Below are positions 44,500-46,575 of a stretch of 46,575 bases of DNA, piece by piece. Every line of letters begins with the position of its first letter. Position 1 is the first letter of the stretch. The DNA comes from Clostridium caldaquaticum. Lineage in GTDB: Bacteria; Bacillota; Clostridia; Clostridiales; Clostridiaceae. Under the pieces are notes generated by a model. It had not been told where the DNA came from. It did not search any database and saw nothing but the letters and a program-made list of their open reading frames with translations. A program made the translations under genes and the position numbers. The stretch is taken from the NCBI RefSeq assembly GCF_023806125.1, contig NZ_JAMSKT010000022.1:1-46575 (forward strand). Reading direction: 5' to 3'.

Positions 44500-44646
44500 T
44501 TAATATTTATTTAATTCGTAATTTGAATTGTAAAGTTCATTAAATAATTTACCATTAAAAGCTTTTTGCATCAATGAGTTAAAGTTGTCCTCTAATTCCT
44601 TTAAACTTTTCTCCATTGCAAATTTCAATTTTATATATAAACTCAC
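44500..44646 (-). pseudogene. hsdS 3'-end fragment (second specificity-gene tail)
   Basis: An open frame from GTG 44646 to TAA 44500 that encodes KLKFAMEKSLKELEDNFNSL, then MQKAFNGKLFN, and then 12 unrelated residues. This is the C-terminus of a type I restriction specificity subunit, nearly identical to the end of the hsdS gene at 45731 (KLKFAMESSLKELENNFNSL, then MQKAFNGELFN). At DNA level 81 of 92 bases agree (44540-44631 against 45735-45826), by hand count, in the same orientation. The target-recognition domains are missing, so it is a remnant or a recombination partner and not a working HsdS. It begins right after the recombinase stop. Confidence 0.82.
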
Positions 44647-44654
44647 CTAAAGCT

Positions 44655-45641
44655 CTACCCAATAAACTTTCTATGAGAAATCTTAACATTATTCTGATTT
44701 ACCATTGCATACTGAAGCGTTGTATCTATCTTCTGATGTCCTAATAGATGTTGCACCTGCTCAATGGGCATCCCCTTATCAATAGCTCTTGTTGCAAGTG
44801 TTCTTCTAAATTTATGAGGATGTACCTTATTAATATTAAGTTTCCTTCCCAAATCTCTCATTCTAATCTCAACACCACTAATATTTAACCTATTATAGGG
44901 TTCTATTAATGATACAAATAATGCTTTGTTATTATCTACTCTACTATTAAGATAATTTTGTAAATGTATTTTAGTTCTTGCATCAAAATAAACTCTTCTT
45001 TGCTTATCACCTTTTCCTTGAACAATACATTCTCTCTCATTGAAATTAATATCTTCAATATTTAATTTTACTAACTCCCCAACACGTATCCCTGTAGAAT
45101 TTAACAAGTCTATAATTGCAAGATCGCGTATTTCTCTGCAGTTATCACGCATTAACTCCAAATGCTCATCTGTATATACTTCTTTCACAATCTTTCCAGT
45201 TCTTATTTTATGAATCCTTCTTACAGGGCTTTTTATAATGTAGTTTTCATCCTCAAGCCATGAAAAGAATGTTGATAAAATTCTTCTGATATTATCAATA
45301 CTAACCTTACTGCAATTACTTTTTCTATGATATTCTGCTAAGTATCCTCTTAGATCCTCTGTTGTTATATGCTTCACTGGTTTACTTAATGACTTTAGCA
45401 TATTGTGTATTGTTGATTTATAATACTTAATAGATTTTTCTGAGCAACCTTCTACACGCTTTGCACAAATAAATAAATTGCAATAATCTACTTCTTCGTT
45501 CTCAGAATCCTTATTATTAGCTTCATCTATTAAAGTAGCGCCTTGTAGCTTTTTTAATAAAACCTTATGAAGCTCTTCCATCTGCATATTATTAAGTATC
45601 TTTATCATTTCCTGTTCAATTTCAACTATAAGCTTTTCCAT
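44655..45641 (-). CDS. Tyrosine site-specific recombinase (XerC/D-like)
   Basis: A 328-aa phage-integrase family recombinase. After an N-terminal 50-residue polar extension there is a SAM-like core-binding domain (about residues 53-140) and the catalytic domain (150-328). All catalytic residues are seen: Arg186 in TGIRVGEL, Lys in GKGDKQR (210-214), His276 and Arg279 in HPHKFRRT, His302 in LLGHQ and Tyr311 in TLQYAMV. AAAGGGAG lies before ATG 45641. It stands between an hsdS gene and a copy of the hsdS 3' end; in other bacteria such recombinases shuffle or invert hsdS cassettes to change methylation. Chromosome dimer resolution (XerC/D) is less likely in this context. Confidence 0.9.
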   Translation of the reverse strand: MEKLIVEIEQEMIKILNNMQMEELHKVLLKKLQGATLIDEANNKDSENEEVDYCNLFICAKRVEGCSEKSIKYYKSTIHNMLKSLSKPVKHITTEDLRGYLAEYHRKSNCSKVSIDNIRRILSTFFSWLEDENYIIKSPVRRIHKIRTGKIVKEVYTDEHLELMRDNCREIRDLAIIDLLNSTGIRVGELVKLNIEDINFNERECIVQGKGDKQRRVYFDARTKIHLQNYLNSRVDNNKALFVSLIEPYNRLNISGVEIRMRDLGRKLNINKVHPHKFRRTLATRAIDKGMPIEQVQHLLGHQKIDTTLQYAMVNQNNVKISHRKFIG

Positions 45642-45730
45642 TACAATCTCCCTTTCAAAAAAGAATTAGATTGTAATATTATCGCCATGTACAAACATTA
45701 AATTTCTAAATAAATGCCAGAATCCTTTAT

Positions 45731-46575
45731 TTAGTTAAATAATTCTCCATTAAATGCTTTTTGCATCAACGAATTAAAGTTGTTTTCTAATTCTTTCAAA
45801 CTACTCTCCATTGCAAATTTCAATTTGTCTACTTGTTTAACAAAGTCTATGAAGTTTTTTTGTAATTCCATTGGTGGAACTATTATAGGAAAATCTCCAA
45901 TTAGTGTTTTGCTTAATGCTCTTTTATCAGTTCCTCCAACACTAACGCGTCTTATATATTGGTTATAATCATCCAGATTCAGTAAAGCGTTAACATATTC
46001 GCTAAGAACCTCATCTTTTAATCGAACCCTCATAATATTATTACTATAGTTTGCTTTATCATTTTCTCCTAAATAAAGTGAAACTCGACCTAAACTACTA
46101 TCTTTTGTATAAAATCTTCCAATCTTTGTTATTAACAAATCCCCCGTATGTAAAGAAGTATCTATATAATCTTGGTTAACATTTTCTGAAATATATACTG
46201 AGTCTTCTAATCTGAATTCATTACACCATACATTCTGAATTCTTAAAAATAGCACTTCTCCACGCTCTTGATAATACTTTTTATCAATATTGCTACCATC
46301 CGAAATGGATATAGAAACTTCCTTTAATTTCTTAATTAGCCATTTGGTTGTATCAAATGGATTCCCAAACATCTCGATAAATCTCGATTTGACTAATTCA
46401 TCTAAAGCTTCTATTTGTTCTTTTCTTTTATCTATTAATTCTTGAGCTTTATCTAATATTTTTATTATCCTCTGTTGCTCTTTAGAGCTTACCTCAATAA
46501 ATTCAGCATCAAGGATATCTTCACGCGTTACTCCTGGAATCATTCCTTTAGCTTTTTCTTTTAGTCTGTCTAAAT
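45731..46575 (-). CDS. hsdS: Type I restriction-modification specificity subunit HsdS, 5' part beyond the window
   Basis: The frame stays open to the right edge (LDRLKEKAKGMIPGVTREDI), so the gene start and first target-recognition domain are outside. Seen from the edge: the end of the first half with the central conserved coiled coil (EQQRIIKILDKAQELIDKRK, then EALDELVKSRFIEMFGNP), the second target-recognition domain (about 46350-45880, with VSISISDGSNI and VPPMELQKNF), and the C-terminal conserved helix KLKFAMESSLKELENNFNSL. HsdS decides which DNA sequence the HsdM/HsdR complex methylates or cuts. hsdM and hsdR are not in the window. Confidence 0.9.
   Translation of the reverse strand, partial: LDRLKEKAKGMIPGVTREDILDAEFIEVSSKEQQRIIKILDKAQELIDKRKEQIEALDELVKSRFIEMFGNPFDTTKWLIKKLKEVSISISDGSNIDKKYYQERGEVLFLRIQNVWCNEFRLEDSVYISENVNQDYIDTSLHTGDLLITKIGRFYTKDSSLGRVSLYLGENDKANYSNNIMRVRLKDEVLSEYVNALLNLDDYNQYIRRVSVGGTDKRALSKTLIGDFPIIVPPMELQKNFIDFVKQVDKLKFAMESSLKELENNFNSLMQKAFNGELFN
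46340..46360. repeat. Short palindrome at the central-conserved/second TRD border of hsdS
   Basis: CCATTTG (46340-46346) and CAAATGG (46354-46360) with a 7-bp centre. It lies where the conserved GNPFD block passes into the second recognition domain, the usual recombination border in shuffled hsdS genes. It may be chance. Confidence 0.35.

Noticed and set aside
44378-46575. Classical hsdS inversion system with inverted repeats
   Set aside because: The two hsdS tails are in direct orientation and I see no inverted copy of hsdS sequence within the window. Inversion could only be supported with sequence beyond the right edge.

Overview
The window is low-GC, Gram-positive DNA, most likely from a spore-forming Clostridium or close relative. 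The evidence is strong AT bias in coding and non-coding DNA, GGAGG-type ribosome binding sites before nearly every gene, an alpha/beta small acid-soluble spore protein, and clostridial neighbourhoods (pcrA-ligA, gatCAB, and rph-rdgB-yfcE beside a tRNA array). I cannot name the species from sequence alone.

Layout. (1) 1-392: 3' end of an IS3-type transposase broken by a frameshift. (2) 601-9913: a fructan/sucrose utilisation locus. A divergent LacI-type regulator faces two ABC permeases and a lipoprotein binding protein, then a surface GH32 lipoprotein, an intracellular GH32 enzyme and a fructokinase. The transporter promoter has a good -35/-10 pair, a 21-bp palindrome lies over its -10 box, and a cre-like site lies just downstream. 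No transport ATPase and no PTS gene is present, so the permeases probably borrow a general ATPase and imported sugar is probably not phosphorylated on entry. (3) 9966-12442: a mobile-element scar in which the left part of an IS66 element is cut off by a complete but mutated IS3 element. (4) 12615-18003: tyrS, a small P-loop protein, an AlbA_2/Schlafen-type protein, a 5'-nucleotidase family enzyme, a small membrane protein and a spore protein. (5) 18176-19493: fifteen tRNA genes in one minus-strand operon with a clear promoter and terminator. (6) 19596-26442: yfcE-like phosphoesterase, rdgB, rph, an AIR-synthase-like protein, an unrecognised 476-aa protein, a 52-aa cysteine-rich protein, an orphan peptide-binding lipoprotein and a degenerate Mrr-like protein. 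(7) 26552-35054: gatB, gatA, gatC, a small membrane protein, ligA, pcrA and a TrpR-like regulator. (8) 35200-35317: a probable small RNA or leader RNA with its own promoter and terminator. (9) 35413-43152: an RsuA-type pseudouridine synthase, a lytic transglycosylase, a seven-repeat Y_Y_Y protein, type I pullulanase, a DUF188 protein and pgi. (10) 43395-46575: an accessory end with an Rpn/PD-(D/E)XK nuclease, a second hsdS tail fragment, a tyrosine recombinase and a type I restriction specificity gene that runs off the window.

The most interesting region is the right end. A tyrosine recombinase with all catalytic residues lies between an hsdS gene and a diverged copy of the hsdS 3' end in direct orientation. 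This resembles the shuffling or phase-variable type I restriction loci of other Firmicutes, but only part of it is visible. Next in interest are a nested inverted repeat over the UUG start of the Rpn gene and the small RNA candidate upstream of the TrpR-like gene.
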